DNA of 64,000 bases. Source: Girardinichthys multiradiatus. Taxonomy: Eukaryota; Chordata; Actinopteri; Cyprinodontiformes; Goodeidae. Shown piece after piece: positions 17,941-30,600 of the stretch. Positions within the stretch are counted from its first letter, which is position 1. Each line of letters opens with the position of its first letter. The notes under the pieces were generated by a model. That model had not been told where the DNA came from. It ran no database searches and saw only the letters and a program-made list of their open reading frames with translations. The stretch spans positions 2,743,001 to 2,807,000 of the forward strand of contig NC_061795.1 of the NCBI RefSeq assembly GCF_021462225.1, written 5' to 3'. A program made the position numbers and the translations under genes.

Positions 17941-19660
17941 TAGAAAAAGTTGGGACATTTTATCATTTGATTAAAAGAAATCTGATTTTCATTCAAGAGA
18001 TCAGTCCTCCCGGTTATAATGACACTCTTAACTAGTCAAAATGGAATTTAAAGATATCCACACTTCCTTATTAATTGTACAAAAAATAGTCTGTAATTGC
18101 CTTTTGTATTTGTTAATAAGTATAAGTTGTAAAAAAATAAATAAAATACGTTTAATACATCTAAAAATAAAAAAAATCAAAAAGGTTTGGGAGGCCGTTT
18201 CGACGTTTAATAGCTAAACTAAATATCCATACCAGTTCTCTGTAAACTAATTCTTCTTAAATTAATATTTCAAATACAAAACGATATTCTTCCAATCTGA
18301 AAAGACAATGTATGAATGGAAAAATTTTTGTTTTAGGAATAACGAAGTTGGAGAAATCTGAAAAGTTGATTATGGATAGGAAGAATGTAGTTTTCGTTAT
18401 ATGTCCTTTTTGGCTACGATGAATTTGTGATTTAAAGTCAGCCATAGCTATTAAATGTGAAAACGGATTGCCTTACACTGCATTGATTTCATTGCCCTGT
18501 AGAGATTTAACTTCAGCAAATCTGTGACATTGTTATGTACAATTTCTTACAAACCTTGAAATTGAATTACCATTCCCGACTTGTGTTAAAATAGAAATGC
18601 CACTCACAATATGGCGGAGACATTGACGTATGATCCAGGTAAACTGGACGCTCATGCTTCGTCTTTTTTCTGTCTATGAAAAAGATGAATGAAAGTGGAG
18701 AGAAGGGGGTCCTCTGATACCCTTCAGTCACCTACAGACTACAATAATTAAGTCCTTGTTGAAAATGCTTATCTGCGCGTTTTATTAAACTGATTTGCTC
18801 GCATCTTTTCAACACCGCAAACGTAGAGTCGATCAAATTTGTTTTCCGAAACGTATCTCAAGCAAACATTTACTGCAATTGTTACATAAAAAAAAACAAA
18901 AAAAAACAATTCATAGACTAATTTAACCAATCCAAATTTGCTGAACGCAAAAGTCCCAACACTACCTTCAATCTGTTTCTTTGTTGGCTCAGACGAGAGA
19001 TTTGCTGTACAGGATCCTGTTCTGATTGCATATTTTAAATCCACCTACTTCCTAAAAAAGTTCTTTAGGAGCTCTGCTGCACACTATTCCTTCTTCAGCG
19101 AACAGGAAGCGATCATGTGACTTTACCGAGTGAAGGAAGCAAAGGAACACCCCCAGTCCAGGTTAGGTTGTCTCATTAACCTGTTCCTCTGGATGTTCTG
19201 CTACAATCAACAATAGGTTTAGAGCTGCTGCTTTTCAAAGACGGACTGGTTGATTGAGACTTCGGTTAATCATCCATTACTGAGTTGTTTTCTGTATTTC
19301 ATGGCAATGCAGCTAGTTCCAGAAATATTGTTTATATGCTCTTTGGTCCATGGTAGCCTCATCCCTTAAAGGAAGTTTTTTTGTTCAGAATGAATGGGAC
19401 GACCAAGTGCCATAAAAACATGAATCGGGAAAAAAGTGAAAAACAATAACCAGTAATACACTAAATATTGTTTTGTGAGATACTCACAGGTCATTTTTGC
19501 TACGGCCAGGTCAAGCAAGGACTAAAATAACTATTTTCTTACCAAGTGCATGATCTACTATGAATAGGTTCTGCTGTAGGTTCAGAATTTAAATCATCTA
19601 CTGTTTTTTCTTTAGGCTTAATGTGATGTTCTGACATTTATTTATACATGCAAATCTCTA
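17941..19660. other. intergenic sequence between the two divergent genes
   Basis: AT-rich with short poly-A runs near 18,890. The only structured item is the first-exon-like segment at 18,606-18,640. No repeat or exon is otherwise supported. Confidence 0.45.
18606..18640 (+). promoter_or_regulatory. YY1/CRE-like start segment with mini open frame and splice donor
   Basis: ACAATATGGCGGAGAC matches the YY1 consensus that often surrounds start codons, and TGACGTA follows. The ATG at 18,611 opens MAETLTYDP and runs into a consensus-like donor CCAG|GTAAAC at 18,638. Such an arrangement is typical of first coding exons of housekeeping genes, but no second exon could be found. It may be chance, a promoter relic or the start of an uncharacterised transcript. 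Confidence 0.25.
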
Positions 19661-20121
19661 CAGCAAGACCTCCTCTAGCAAATCAGATCACAATCTTGTT
19701 TTTCTCTGCTCGAAATATAAGCCCCTTGTTCAGAGACAACCTGTAATAAAGAGGACTGTGAGAAAATGGTCACAGGAAGCTGAAGAAGCTCTGCAAGGTT
19801 GCTTTGAGGCTACAGACTGGGACGCACTGTGCCAGCCACATGGAGAGGACATCAATGCCATAACTGAGTGTGTAACCGACTATATAAACGTCTGTGTGGA
19901 TAACATCATCCCCACCAGAACCGTGAGATGCTTCCCCAACAACAAACCTTGGATCACCAGTGACCTGAAGGACCTGCTTAACAAGAAAAACTAGCCTTCA
20001 GAGAGGGAGACAGAGAATTATTGAGGAGTTTACAGAAGCAACTTAAAGTCAAAATAAGAGACAGCAAGGAGGTGTACAAGAAGAAGCTGGAGAGCAGCTC
20101 CAGCAAAACAATATCAGAGAT

Positions 20122-21531
20122 GTGTGGACAGGGATGAAGAAGATCACAGGCTTCAGGCAGAGGGATGATCGGACCGATGAAGGTCTGGACAGAGCCAATA
20201 AACTGAACACATTCTTCAATAGGTTCAGTTCAGAAACAAGCTCAGCATCCTCCTCTCCTGCTCACAGCCAAACAGACATTCCATCCTCCTTTGACCCACA
20301 GAACCCACAGCTGTTCAGTAACACCTCAAATGTTTTATCTTCCACCTCAGCCCTAGACCATTCTGCTTCTACATGTTTGCCTTCAACCATATCAGAAGAT
20401 GCTGATGCTCTCTTTGCCTCCCCCTTCCACCTGTGTGTCTCAAGAAGTCAGGTGAAGAGACAACTGGAGAGACTGAATCAGAATAAGACTGCAGGTCCAG
20501 ATCATGTCAGCCCTAGAGTCCTGAAGTCCTGTGCAGAGCAGCTCTGTGGGATTCTGCAGCACCTCTTCAACTTTAGCCTGGCCCAGAAGAAGGTTCCGGT
20601 GTTGTGGAAGACCTCCTGTCTTGTTCCGGTACCAAAGAAAACTCACCCATCAGTCCTCATTGATAATAGACCTGTTGCCCTGACATCTCACATCATGAAG
20701 GTCCTAGAGAGACTCCTGTTGGCCCACCTGAGTAAGCAAACAGTAAACCATGAGGACCCCCTTCAGTTTGCTTATTGCTGTGGAGTTGGAGTTGAAGATG
20801 CCATCATACACCTGCTTCAACAAACCCACTGTCATCTGGACAAAGCCAGCAGCACTGTGAGGATCATGTTCTTTGATTTCTCCAGTGCATTTAATACAAT
20901 CCAACCTGATTTGCTTTGTCAGAAACTCCAGAAGACTCAGGTGGAGGCCTCAACAATCTCCTGGATCAAAGACTACCTGACAAACAGACCACAGTTTGTG
21001 AGACTGAAGGGTTGTGAGTCTAACCAGGTAGTCAGCAGCACAGGAGCACCACAGGGGACTGTACTCTCACCATTCCTTTTCACTCTGTACACCTCAGACC
21101 TCCAGTACAAGACAGACTCCTGTCATCTGCAGAAATACTCGGATGATTCTGCAGTCATGGGGTGGATCAGAGATGGACAAGAAGCTGAGTACAGGAAGAT
21201 GGTGGACCACTTTGTGGCATGGTGTGGAAACAATCATCTCATTTTGAATGTGACTAAAACAAAGGAGATGATTGTAGATTTTAAGAGAAACAGGAATAAG
21301 TCAAAAACTATTTCTATCATGGTAGAAGAAGTGGAGGTGGTGGAGGAGTATAAATACCTCGGTGTTCACCTGGACAACAGACTAGAGTGGAGATGCAACT
21401 GTGAAGCCATCTACAAGAAGGGACAGAGTAGACTGTACTTCTTGAGGAAGCTTAGGTCCTTTGGTGTTTGCAGCAAGATGCTGCATATCTTCTATAAGTC
21501 TGTTACGGAAAGTGTGATCTCTTCTCTATGA
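20122..21531 (+). pseudogene. LINE reverse transcriptase, copy 2
   Basis: The 469-codon frame contains the RT core: PVALTSHIMKVLERL, FDFSSAFNTIQP, STGAPQGTVLSPF and the catalytic KYSDDSAV. It is cut off by the insertion after SVTESVISS, so the thumb and C-terminal parts are lost. A separate frame at 19,758-19,994 carries the upstream linker. It is not a host gene. Confidence 0.85.
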
Positions 21532-21784
21532 GGGATTGCTGCAAAGTCAACGCCAGTGACTGTCCACTGTCTCTACATGCTCATCCAGGAGGAGGGAATG
21601 CTGCAATCTGCTGGGTTTCCTTAGATAGAAAAACTTTTTATCCAATTTGAATAAAAAGCTAACTCCGACTGCACTGTTCAATTGTTAGGATTAATAGGAA
21701 TGTATGAACCTGACTGTTGTGAAGTGCCTTGAGACGACATGTGTTGTGAATTGGCGCTATATAAATAAACTGAATTGAATTGAA
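21528..21784 (+). mobile_element. SINE-like/LINE-tail insert inside LINE copy 2
   Basis: The insert ends GGCGCTATATAAATAAACTG plus a GAATTGAATTGAAT tail, a very common teleost repeat end. Its tail is the same pentamer repeat as the host LINE. Both sides are directly continuous with LINE sequence, but part of the LINE is missing, so this may be a template-switch product rather than a clean insertion. The family name is not certain. Confidence 0.6.
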
Positions 21785-21905
21785 TGAGATCCTTCCTGCC
21801 CACAGCCATCAGCATCTACAATGGCTCTTTGAAGAAACCTTCATAATATGAGCTACAACATTTAATTTCCCTTTGGGATTAATAAAGTATTTTTGAATTG
21901 AATTG

Positions 21906-22930
21906 AATTGAAATGCCATTATGTTCTGTATTAGATTGTTATGAAAGGTGATAGAGGGTAATACTTTATTAGAAATATAAATAAGCAAAAATAACATCTG
22001 TTAATGTTAAACGGCTTTTAATTAGATCTTTTTTATACACTTACAAAAAAGGCTATTATTTTGTTTGCACATATTGTTCACTCCTTCACTAAATTCTGCA
22101 CTACAGATGGTTTGGGGGGTTTTCTTTCTTTTATTAGGAAGTTGTGTCACATTTTTTACATTGTCAATTTAAACAGTAAACATGTTCCATGACACAGGAA
22201 GTGCATTTATTTTGATAAGTAGGAAGTGTATGTATATACCCAGCTACCTTAACAGTCAGAAAACAGCAGAAAGAAATTATTTGGTAAGTCCCTTAATGCA
22301 GTGTTCAGTTGGAGTCACATGGCTGTGGTCAATATAATGAAACCACAGCTAACAAACTGATTGTTATGAAGCATAAACAGGCCACGGTACGTGAAGGTCA
22401 CTGGTTAACAACTGAAGTGCATCTTTTCTCTGTAAAATATGGGCATGCAGCCCATTACTTGATACAGCTGTGGCTTGCTTTCTCTTCTGATTGATAAAGG
22501 GAAATAAAGATTGTTTCAAAGACTTGAGTTTCTAACCACAACTCCAAATCATGTCTTGAGTTTTTAAGGCCAGTGTCTAAGTGAAGTCTGAAGACTTTGA
22601 ATCCTTTCTGTAAATTAGAAATTACAAACAACAAATAATAAATGGCTATGACATATGTAAGTGAGTAAAGCCCATTTTTGTAAGAAATATTGACAACTTT
22701 GTGTGTTACAACAATAGTATTTTCTTTTATTGCTTTTATTCACTCAGTACTACAAATTGTCCAATCACTAATCAGCTGACAGGATTGAATGGTTTCCACT
22801 TTTTCATATTGTTACGGCTTCCCTGCAATGCTTTAACATCTACCTTGAAAGACTTGTTGTGTATTGTTGCCGCATATAATTTTGGATGTTTTGAGGTGTT
22901 CTAAATAATTTACTTTCTTACTTTCTTTCT
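21906..22930. other. intergenic, nothing recognised
   Basis: AT-rich DNA without a supported exon, RNA gene or named repeat; short CTTT repeats near 22,915. Confidence 0.45.
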
Positions 22931-22933
22931 TAG

Positions 22934-23285
22934 ATGGGCTGCACGGTAGCACAGTTGGTAGCACTGTTACCTTGCAGCAAGAAGGTCCTGGGTTCGATTC
23001 GTGGCCGGGGGTCTTTCAGCATGGAGTTTGCATGTTCTCCCTGTGCTTGCATGGGTTCTCACTGGGTACTCCAGCTTCCTCCCACAGTCCAAAGACATGG
23101 CTTTTTGGTTAATTGGTCACTCTAAATTGTCCTTGGGTGTATGAATGAGTGTGTGCATGGTTGTTTGTGTGTCGCCCTGTGATGGACTGGTGACTTATCC
23201 AGGGTGTACCCCGCCTCTTGCCCATAGACTGCTGGAGATAGGCACCAGCTGACCCACTATGGAATAAGCAGTAGAAAATGACTGA
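22934..23285 (+). mobile_element. tRNA-derived SINE-like element
   Basis: The head shows pol III promoter boxes: box A-like TAGCACAGTTGGTAGCA (22,947-22,963) and box B GGTTCGATTCG (22,991-23,001). The body (GGGTACTCCAGCTTCCTCCC, then GTGATGGACTGGTGACTTAT) is a very common teleost interspersed repeat. It is not a functional tRNA: the cloverleaf cannot be completed. Confidence 0.75.
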
Positions 23286-23289
23286 CTTT

Positions 23290-25595
23290 CTTAGATTAAA
23301 TGCAGCCTACAACTGTTGTTTTTTTCAGTCCAATTGGACCAAGGGCATTGCAAAGAGACTTACACAAAAACATCTTCACCATTACACCAAGACCACCAAA
23401 TGACCATTCCACCTAAAAAAGATTTTTAAATCCAACTAAATGCTAAATAAAGATTTATATCATGTCTTAGTTGGATCACTGTTTTTATGTGTATGCTGCT
23501 TTGCCTTATTTAGAGTGTTAAGTGGAAAAGTTATGCCTGCAATCTCCAGTGCAACATGGTTGTTAATGTGGTTGGGTCACCCACCACAGAACCAGTTTGA
23601 AATGATTTAACAAAGAACACGCAGTCTCAGTCACACCTGAGGCGACTCAGTACTGCAGGTTTCCAGTGGAACTGGTAGGTCTTTGCTGCTGCTCCGAGTA
23701 ATTCCACTAAGCCTGTTGGGCCACTGCCATGAATGTATAAATAGATGTGACATTGTGGTCAGCAGAGAACTCAAATTGTCGCCCTGTGCTGTTTTTTTTT
23801 TTTTTTTCTCACAAGGCTAATTAACAGCAAACAAGTTGGTTTGACACCGTTTGTGGTTATTTTACATTGGGTCATTGGCAAAGAAAAAACTCGACAACAC
23901 AGCAGTTTGGTCTCATCAGGTCTCATTAGGGGAAACAGCAGGCTGCAAACTCCTGCTGAAGGGTCCCTCTCATTCACATGTAGTCTGTCTTGCTCTGGCT
24001 AACCTTCAGTCCTTTCCTGTCCAGGCCAAACTTCCATCTCTCTAGATTTTTCTCCACATGTTCTCTCCTTTCACCACAGCAACAAAAGACGTTGCTGCTG
24101 AAAACATAGCAGAAAAAAGCAGCAGAAGAAGAGTGTTCCTGATACATAGATGTGGACAAAATAATAGAAGCCAGGAGCACTTGGATGGTCCATCGATGTT
24201 GCTGCCATATTGGGAGTTTGACAGATACTGACCAAAGGAACAACCCACAATATACAGAAATGTAGTTTTCTACATGCTCTAACCCAGTCATCTAGTCATG
24301 ATAGTTTGTTCCTTGTCAAACTCTGTCAGATCCAAATTCTTGCCCCTTTCTCCTCTTTCTTCAACTCATTGACTTTGAGGACAAAATGTTTACTTGCTGC
24401 TAATGTATCTCACCAACCCACAGGTGGAATATAGAAAAATAATCAGTGTTAGTTACTTCACCTGTCAGTTGCCATATGTTGTATGCCTGATCTGTGTATA
24501 TTTATATAAAATACACCTTAGATGAGTTTTCAACATTTTGACATTGGTTTCAAAATTTCTGGTGGATACCCTTTAATACTTTCATTTCTATGTGATCAAT
24601 TAATCTTAAGACTTAATGTCCAAGCAAGGAGTAAGTCAATTTAATGCCTTTACAAAGATCTTGAAACCATGGTGAAAAGCCCCACTGGCAGTGTGATGTA
24701 TGTTACAATTGTCATTTGTGCTCCAATCACTTGGTTGTTGATTATGCTACTGGCTGCCTCATTTCCTCAAAAACAGATTTTTATTTGTTGTAATGAAGGT
24801 TTGAGAGTTTCTGGTGACAACAGGAAGTAAGCATATGCAGAATATAATTTGATCATCCATTGCATTTTTTCCATCCCTGTTAAAAATATATGTTTGGTTC
24901 AACAAAACCATGTTACATGAAGATGAGTCAAGATGAATCAAATCTTTTTAAAAACGTACCGAGAAATAAAAAAACAACTGATTTGATGCACTAGCAGAGC
25001 CATAATTTTTCCAGATTCCATTGAAAAAGGGATCTTATTTTAGCTTATTTTCAGGATTTAACTCTTTATTTTTTTTAAATAATGCAAGCTGAATATATGT
25101 TTTTGTTTCAAGTTCTCTGTCATTGTTTTTTAGGAAAAGGACATATTCTAAAATAACGAGCATTATCTTTTTCTCTGAGTAAAAAAGAAATTAAGTTAAA
25201 TTTGCTGACCACTAAACAGATGAAACATTAATCAAAGATCAGTTGTTAAATGTTCTATGGCAAAATCTACATTATTATAATCAAGCCCTTCGATGTAATT
25301 TTGGGTCAGAGGTTTTCACACGTTTCAATGTAAATTAAGGAACATAAAGTAAACCCTGAATTTTAGTTCTTAGAAGGCTGTAGACATCTTAAATGTTAAT
25401 AACCTACACACGGTATCATTTGAAAGTTCTCTTAATGTTTGCTTTCAAGAAAAATTCTTGAACATTTTTCTAACACACCTACTCTACAGCATTATCTGGC
25501 AGCCTTCTACATGTGTCTTCACATGAAAGTACAAGACATACATAAAAAATTCAGCAAAAGCAAGGTTTAAGGAGCGATTATAAAGGAGATGATAG
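23290..25595. other. intergenic, nothing recognised
   Basis: No exon or named repeat is supported. There is a 15-nt T run near 23,791. Open frames up to 105 codons look random. Confidence 0.45.
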
Positions 25596-26232
25596 AGATA
25601 TATAGATTTTAAGAGAAACAGGAATAAGTCACAAACTATTTCTATCATGGTAGAAGAAGTGGAGGTGGTGGAGGAGTATAAATACCTCGGTGTTCACCTG
25701 GACAACAGACTAGAGTGGAGATGCAACTGTGAAACCATCTACAAGAAGGGACAGAGTAGACTGTACTTCTTGAGGAAGCTTAGGTCCTTTGGTGTTTGCA
25801 GCAAGATGCTGCATATCTTCTATAAGTCTGTTGTGGAGAGTCTGATCTCTTCTGCCATCATCTGCTGGGGAAGCAGCATCAGAGCCAGGGACTTAAAAAA
25901 GCTCAACAAGCTGATAAAGAAGTCTGGTTCTGTTCTGGTGACTCCTCTGGAACCTCTGGAGATCATTGTGGAAAGACGGATTCTTCATAAAATGAAGAAC
26001 ATTGTGGAGAACCTTGAGCATCCTCTTCATGAGACTGTCCTACAACAACAGAGTGTCTTCAGTCAGAGGCTTCTTCAGATCTGCTGTAAGACGGAGCGCT
26101 ACAGGAGATCCTTCCTGCCCACAGCCATCAGCATCTACAACGACTCTTTGAAGAAACCTTCATAATGAGCTACAACAACATTTAATTTCCCTTTGGGATT
26201 AATAAAGTATTTTTGAATTGAATTGAATTATA
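25596..26232 (+). mobile_element. LINE copy 3, 3' fragment
   Basis: The copy starts abruptly with AGATTTTAAGAGAAACAGG within the RT-downstream region and runs to the family 3' end and TTGAATT tail. Severe 5' truncation is typical of target-primed reverse transcription. The sequence is almost the same as the matching parts of copies 1 and 2. Confidence 0.88.
25647..26165 (+). pseudogene. LINE RT C-terminal fragment with intact end
   Basis: The 172-codon frame preserves the family C-terminus (CCKTERYRRSFLPTAISIYN..LKKPS) that is frameshifted in copy 1 and interrupted in copy 2. It lacks the catalytic domain. Confidence 0.85.
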
Positions 26233-27000
26233 AAATGATGATTATATGTTTCTACAGTTTCTTCTGTACAATATAGTCTGTGGTGATTTGTTACATGTAA
26301 ATTAAAGAAATATAGGATACAATAAAAGTACTACCACTGTATATGCACACCACACAATTAAACTCGTTTGAGGATGGAAAAATATTTTCAAAAATAATTT
26401 AAAGTTTTAATATATACGAAGTTTTAAAATGTTTTTAAATATGTTTAAAAACTGATTAAATCTTAAGGGAAGAAATAGATATAAAGGGAATGACTACATG
26501 CTTGTACATTTTCTACATTAACATACAGAGATTTATTTCCCAAAATAAATAAAATCGTAAGTATATGATAAAGTAAAAGTAAGATGACTTTTTATTTTTA
26601 TTTCATATTTTGTTTTTCTAGTTAGTTTATATATTACTTTCATGATACTTCACGCCCTCCAGACCTTCCAGTTACCGTAAAACCTGTGGATGCGCTGCAA
26701 AATCTGACACGTTTGAGGGTAACAGTAGATGACGCTGAAAAAAGCCTGTTTTCTTCATTCCAGATTATAAACGAAACATGTCCTCTGCTTAAAATCTCTT
26801 CACATATATTTAAAAATGTTCAGCATTTTCTCTTCAGACAGGACTTTTTGCTGTCTTTAACAAACATAAATGGGAAATACTGTGGACGAAACACGGCGTA
26901 AATCAGTAAACTCCCATAAAACTTCAGATGTTTTAGACTGGGAAGTGTCGTCACTTATCAGCTAATGTTGCCATAGTTCCAAGCATTCTTCACGAGCCAA
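26233..27000. other. AT-rich DNA upstream of lrrk2
   Basis: No supported feature; AT content drops from about 26,640 toward the lrrk2 start. Confidence 0.45.
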
Positions 27001-27022
27001 ACTTACGTCGACGTTACCGCTG

Positions 27023-27035
27023 CGCCCTCTCGCGG
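27023..27035 (-). promoter_or_regulatory. CTCF-like motif
   Basis: The minus strand reads CCGCGAGAGGGCG, 11 of 13 positions of the core CCASYAGRKGGCR. CTCF sites often lie between or beside divergent promoters. Occupancy is not known. Confidence 0.3.
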
Positions 27036-27183
27036 TATCCGTTTCCAGACTCCCCTTTTATAGACGGGAAGTTTTTCTGACTCGAGTCATATGATGTGAC
27101 CGTGGGAAGGCAGGAACACGCCTGTCCGAGCGGAACCAGCGGTCTTTCCCACAGAAACAACAGAACGTGTCCGACTCAACAAA

Positions 27184-27264
27184 ATGGGGAACACGTTGTT
27201 TGGCAAAGGAACGTTCTGGGAGGAAGCTGATGTCAACGCTGGGACCGAAACTCCTCGTCACTGA
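27184..27264 (+). other. 26-codon upstream open reading frame before lrrk2
   Basis: The ATG has a strong context (A at -3, G at +4) and opens MGNTLFGKGTFWEEADVN, closing at TGA, 221 bp before the lrrk2 ATG. If inside the 5' UTR it could dampen translation. It is only sequence evidence. Confidence 0.3.
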
Positions 27265-27485
27265 CAGCTTCCCCTCGCCATGATAACAAGTGGTAACTCT
27301 ACTGTAGCTACTGTAATATTACGCAAAGGAGGTTACACATGATAATAAGGTGTAATGATACATGTGGCTGTCGTGGAAGTGTGATGTTTGGCCTCACGAA
27401 TCACGTTCTCATTGCGAACCGAGAGTGGACTGACTGACCTAAATGCACGTCAAGCCTTCAGCAGGAAAACAGCTCTTCAAAGATC

Positions 27486-27621
27486 ATGGATAACAGAGAA
27501 GAATTAGCAGAACGGCTGAAGAAACTGCTGGTGCGGCTGAAAACCCCACAGGAGGACAGGCAGCTGTCCACACTGATTCAAATCCTCAAGGATCTGCTGT
27601 CTCTGGCGCGCACGGAACATG
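27486..27621 (+). CDS. lrrk2: lrrk2 coding exon 1
   Basis: It encodes [18 protein letters not shown] through SLARTEHG, matching the human start region (LKKLIVRL, QILEDLL). The ATG (AGATCATGG) is the first in this frame. Donor ATG|GTAGGA after one codon base. Confidence 0.93.
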
Positions 27622-30600
27622 GTAGGAAACCCCCATTGTTGCTGCTTGTGCATCAGACAGCTGGTATTAAACAGGCCATCTTGAAGGTAACCATGCTGTG
27701 GTAGATGAGGTCCAGGGTGGGGGGTCTTGGCTGAATGGCACCCTGGGGAAGTTCCCTGCGTTGAAAGTGTTACTGCTAATGCTGGATCATAGCTGTGAAA
27801 TATGAATTAGATGACAGTTTGGCCTGGGGTAATGTATTTGATCAACTAATAATTAACAAATGTGGCCACCTTTAGAAAAACAGGAGTTTTGACAATTTGC
27901 TGATTTGAATCAACAACGGCGTAGGCAATGCCAAGACGAAAAGGCATCATCAATAACCTTTGAGATGCAGATGTTGCAGTCTTTCAATTTGGTAAGGGTT
28001 AGAAGCCCATTTCCAAAGATGACATAATTTTGGAAAAACTTTTAGACTGTTGCCCGTTGTCCAAGAGTTGACGTTTCGGCAAATTTACCCCAACTTCAGA
28101 GAAGTATTCAGGTAAGCAATGGTCCAGTCAAAGGCCAGATCTTAGTGTGCCTCACTGTACAGACAGTCAGACAACTTCCTTTTCCTGACTGTATATATGA
28201 CCTGATTGGACTAATAATTCTTCACCTTGTAGCTACAGTTGTTTGCTTGTGGTGGAGCTGACAATTTCCTCACTCGAAATAATTTATTCAGGGCTGTTGT
28301 CAGTCCTTCACATTAATCGGACGGAGTGGAATCTCCGTCCCTAAATACATCCAGAGGCTATAACGTCTAAAATCTTCTGGTTTATTCTTAGGGTTAGGGT
28401 TAGTACATATAATATCATGTTTTAAAAGCTGGACTTATCCTCGCTGGCATAAAACCTTTATTTCAAAAGTAAACGCAGTTAAAAAACAGCAGTCCCTGAA
28501 GTATATTTGAAAGAGAAATAGTTATCTGTAAATACTTTGCAACACCTGTCTGTTGAATTTGAGTTCTACTTTCAATATGACTCTTTTTTTGGCCATGTTA
28601 AAAATAGAAGCAGTCCTCTGTTCAAAGCTAACCTTACAAGCCTGGTGATTTTTGTTGCAGCGGCTGAGCTGTTTGAAGACAAAGATGTTCATCTACCCCT
28701 CACAGTGGTACTTTCATCTAATATGAGCAGCAAAGGAGTCCAGCAGGTAACCCTTCACATCTTGTCAAAATGCTCCATCTTTAGCTTTTATTAGGATGGC
28801 TGATCAGGTTTTATGTTAAAGCTACAGGAATGTGTCCCATATTCATGAAGTTGCACACTTGCTATACGGGTGTGTTCTCTGTTCGCTGAAAGAGGACATC
28901 TGTAAGGGATTTTTCTATAGATGATCCAGCCTATTTATAGCATCTCGTGGCCACTGTGTACCTTTGCTTATCAGGGTATGGAGTGCAGTGTGACGCAAAA
29001 TGAAAGTCAGGTTATGAGACAATATACAGGTCCTTCTCAAAATATTAGCATATTGTGATAAAGTTCATTATTTTCCATAATGTCATGATGAAAATTTAAC
29101 ATTCATATATTTTAGATTCATTGCACACTAACTGAAATATTTCAGGTCTTTTATTGTCTTAATACAGATGATTGTGGCATACAGCTCATGAAAACCCAAA
29201 ATTCCTATCTCACAAAATTAGCATATTTCATCCGACCGATAAAAGAAAAGTGTTTTTAATACAAAAAACGTCAACCTTCAAATAATCATATACAGTTATG
29301 CACTCAATACTTGGTCAGGAATCCTTTTGTAGAAATAACTGCTTCAATGCGGCGTGGCATGGAGGCAATCAGCCTGTGGCACTGCTGAGGTCTTATGGAG
29401 GCCCAGGATGCTTCGATAGCGGCCTTTAGCTCATCCAGAGTGTTGGGTCTTGAGTCTCTCAACGTTCTCTTCACAATATCCCACAGATTCTCTATGGGGT
29501 TCAGGTCAGGAGAGTTGGCAGGCCAATTGAGCACAGTGATACCATGGTCAGTAAACCATTTACCAGTGGTTTTGGCACTGTGAGCAGGTGCCAGGTCGTG
29601 CTGAAAAATGAAATCTTCATCTCCATAAAGCTTTTCAGCAGATGGAAGCATGAAGTGCTCCAAAATCTCCTGATAGCTAGCTGCATTGACCCTGCCCTTG
29701 ATAAAACACAGTGGACCAACACCAGCAGCTGACACGGCACCCCAGACCATCACTGACTGTGGGTACTTGACACTGGACTTCTGGCATTTTGGCATTTCCT
29801 TCTCCCCAGTCTTCCTCCAGACTCTGGCACCTTGATTTCTGAATGACATGCAGAATTTGCTTTCATCCGAAAAAAGTACTTTGGACCACTGAGCAACAGT
29901 CCAGTGCTGCTTCTCTGTAGCCCAGGTCAGGCGCTTCTGCCGCTGTTTCTGGTTCAAAAGTGGCTTGACCTGGGGAATGCGGCACCTGTAGCCCATTTCC
30001 TGCACACGCCTGTGCACGGTGGCTCTGGATGTTTCTACTCCAGACTCAGTCCACTGCTTCCGCAGGTCCCCCAAGGTCTGGAATCGGCCCTTCTCCACAA
30101 TCTTCCTCAGGGTCCGGTCACCTCTTCTCGTTGTGCAGCGTTTTCTGCCACACTTTTTCCTTCCCACAGACTTCCCACTGAGGTGCCTTGATACAGCACT
30201 CTGGGAACAGCCTATTCGTTCAGAAATGTCTTTCTGTGTCTTACCCTCTTGCTTGAGGGTGTCAATAGTGGCCTTCTGGACAGCAGTCAGGTCGGCAGTC
30301 TTACCCATGATTGGGGTTTTGAGTGATGAACCAGGCTGGGAGTTTTAAAGACCTCAGGAATCTTTTGCAGGTGTTTAGAGTTAACTCGTTGATTCAGATG
30401 ATTAGGTTCATAGCTCGTTTAGAGACCCTTTTAATGATATGCTAATTTTGTGAGATAGGAATTTTGGGTTTTCATGAGCTGTATGCCAAAATCATCCGTA
30501 TTAAGACAATAAAAGACCTGAAATATTTCAGTTAGTGTGCAATGAATCTAAAATATATGAATGTTAAATTTTCATCATGACATTATGGAAAATAATGAAC

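Larger units (their letters stand above)
19665..21905 (+). mobile_element. LINE copy 2 (same L2/Rex-like family), interrupted near its 3' end
   Basis: The copy begins within the endonuclease C-terminus (SDHNLVFL near 19,685), continues through the linker (ALQGCFEATDWDALC) and the reverse transcriptase, is interrupted at about 21,527 by a 257-bp SINE-like insert, and resumes with the family 3' end at about 21,785 to the TTGAATTGAATTG tail. About 260 bp of family sequence expected between the two sides is missing. A one-base loss at about 19,990 turns LLNKKRA into a stop. Confidence 0.88.
27000..27485 (+). promoter_or_regulatory. lrrk2: presumed lrrk2 promoter and 5' UTR
   Basis: The stretch just before the lrrk2 start codon has more CpG than its surroundings and holds a CTCF-like motif (27,023-27,035), a small upstream open frame (27,184-27,264), a possible donor GTG|GTAACT at 27,292 and an acceptor-like CTTCAG at 27,461. 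A short non-coding first exon is therefore possible. The transcription start cannot be seen from sequence alone. Confidence 0.45.
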
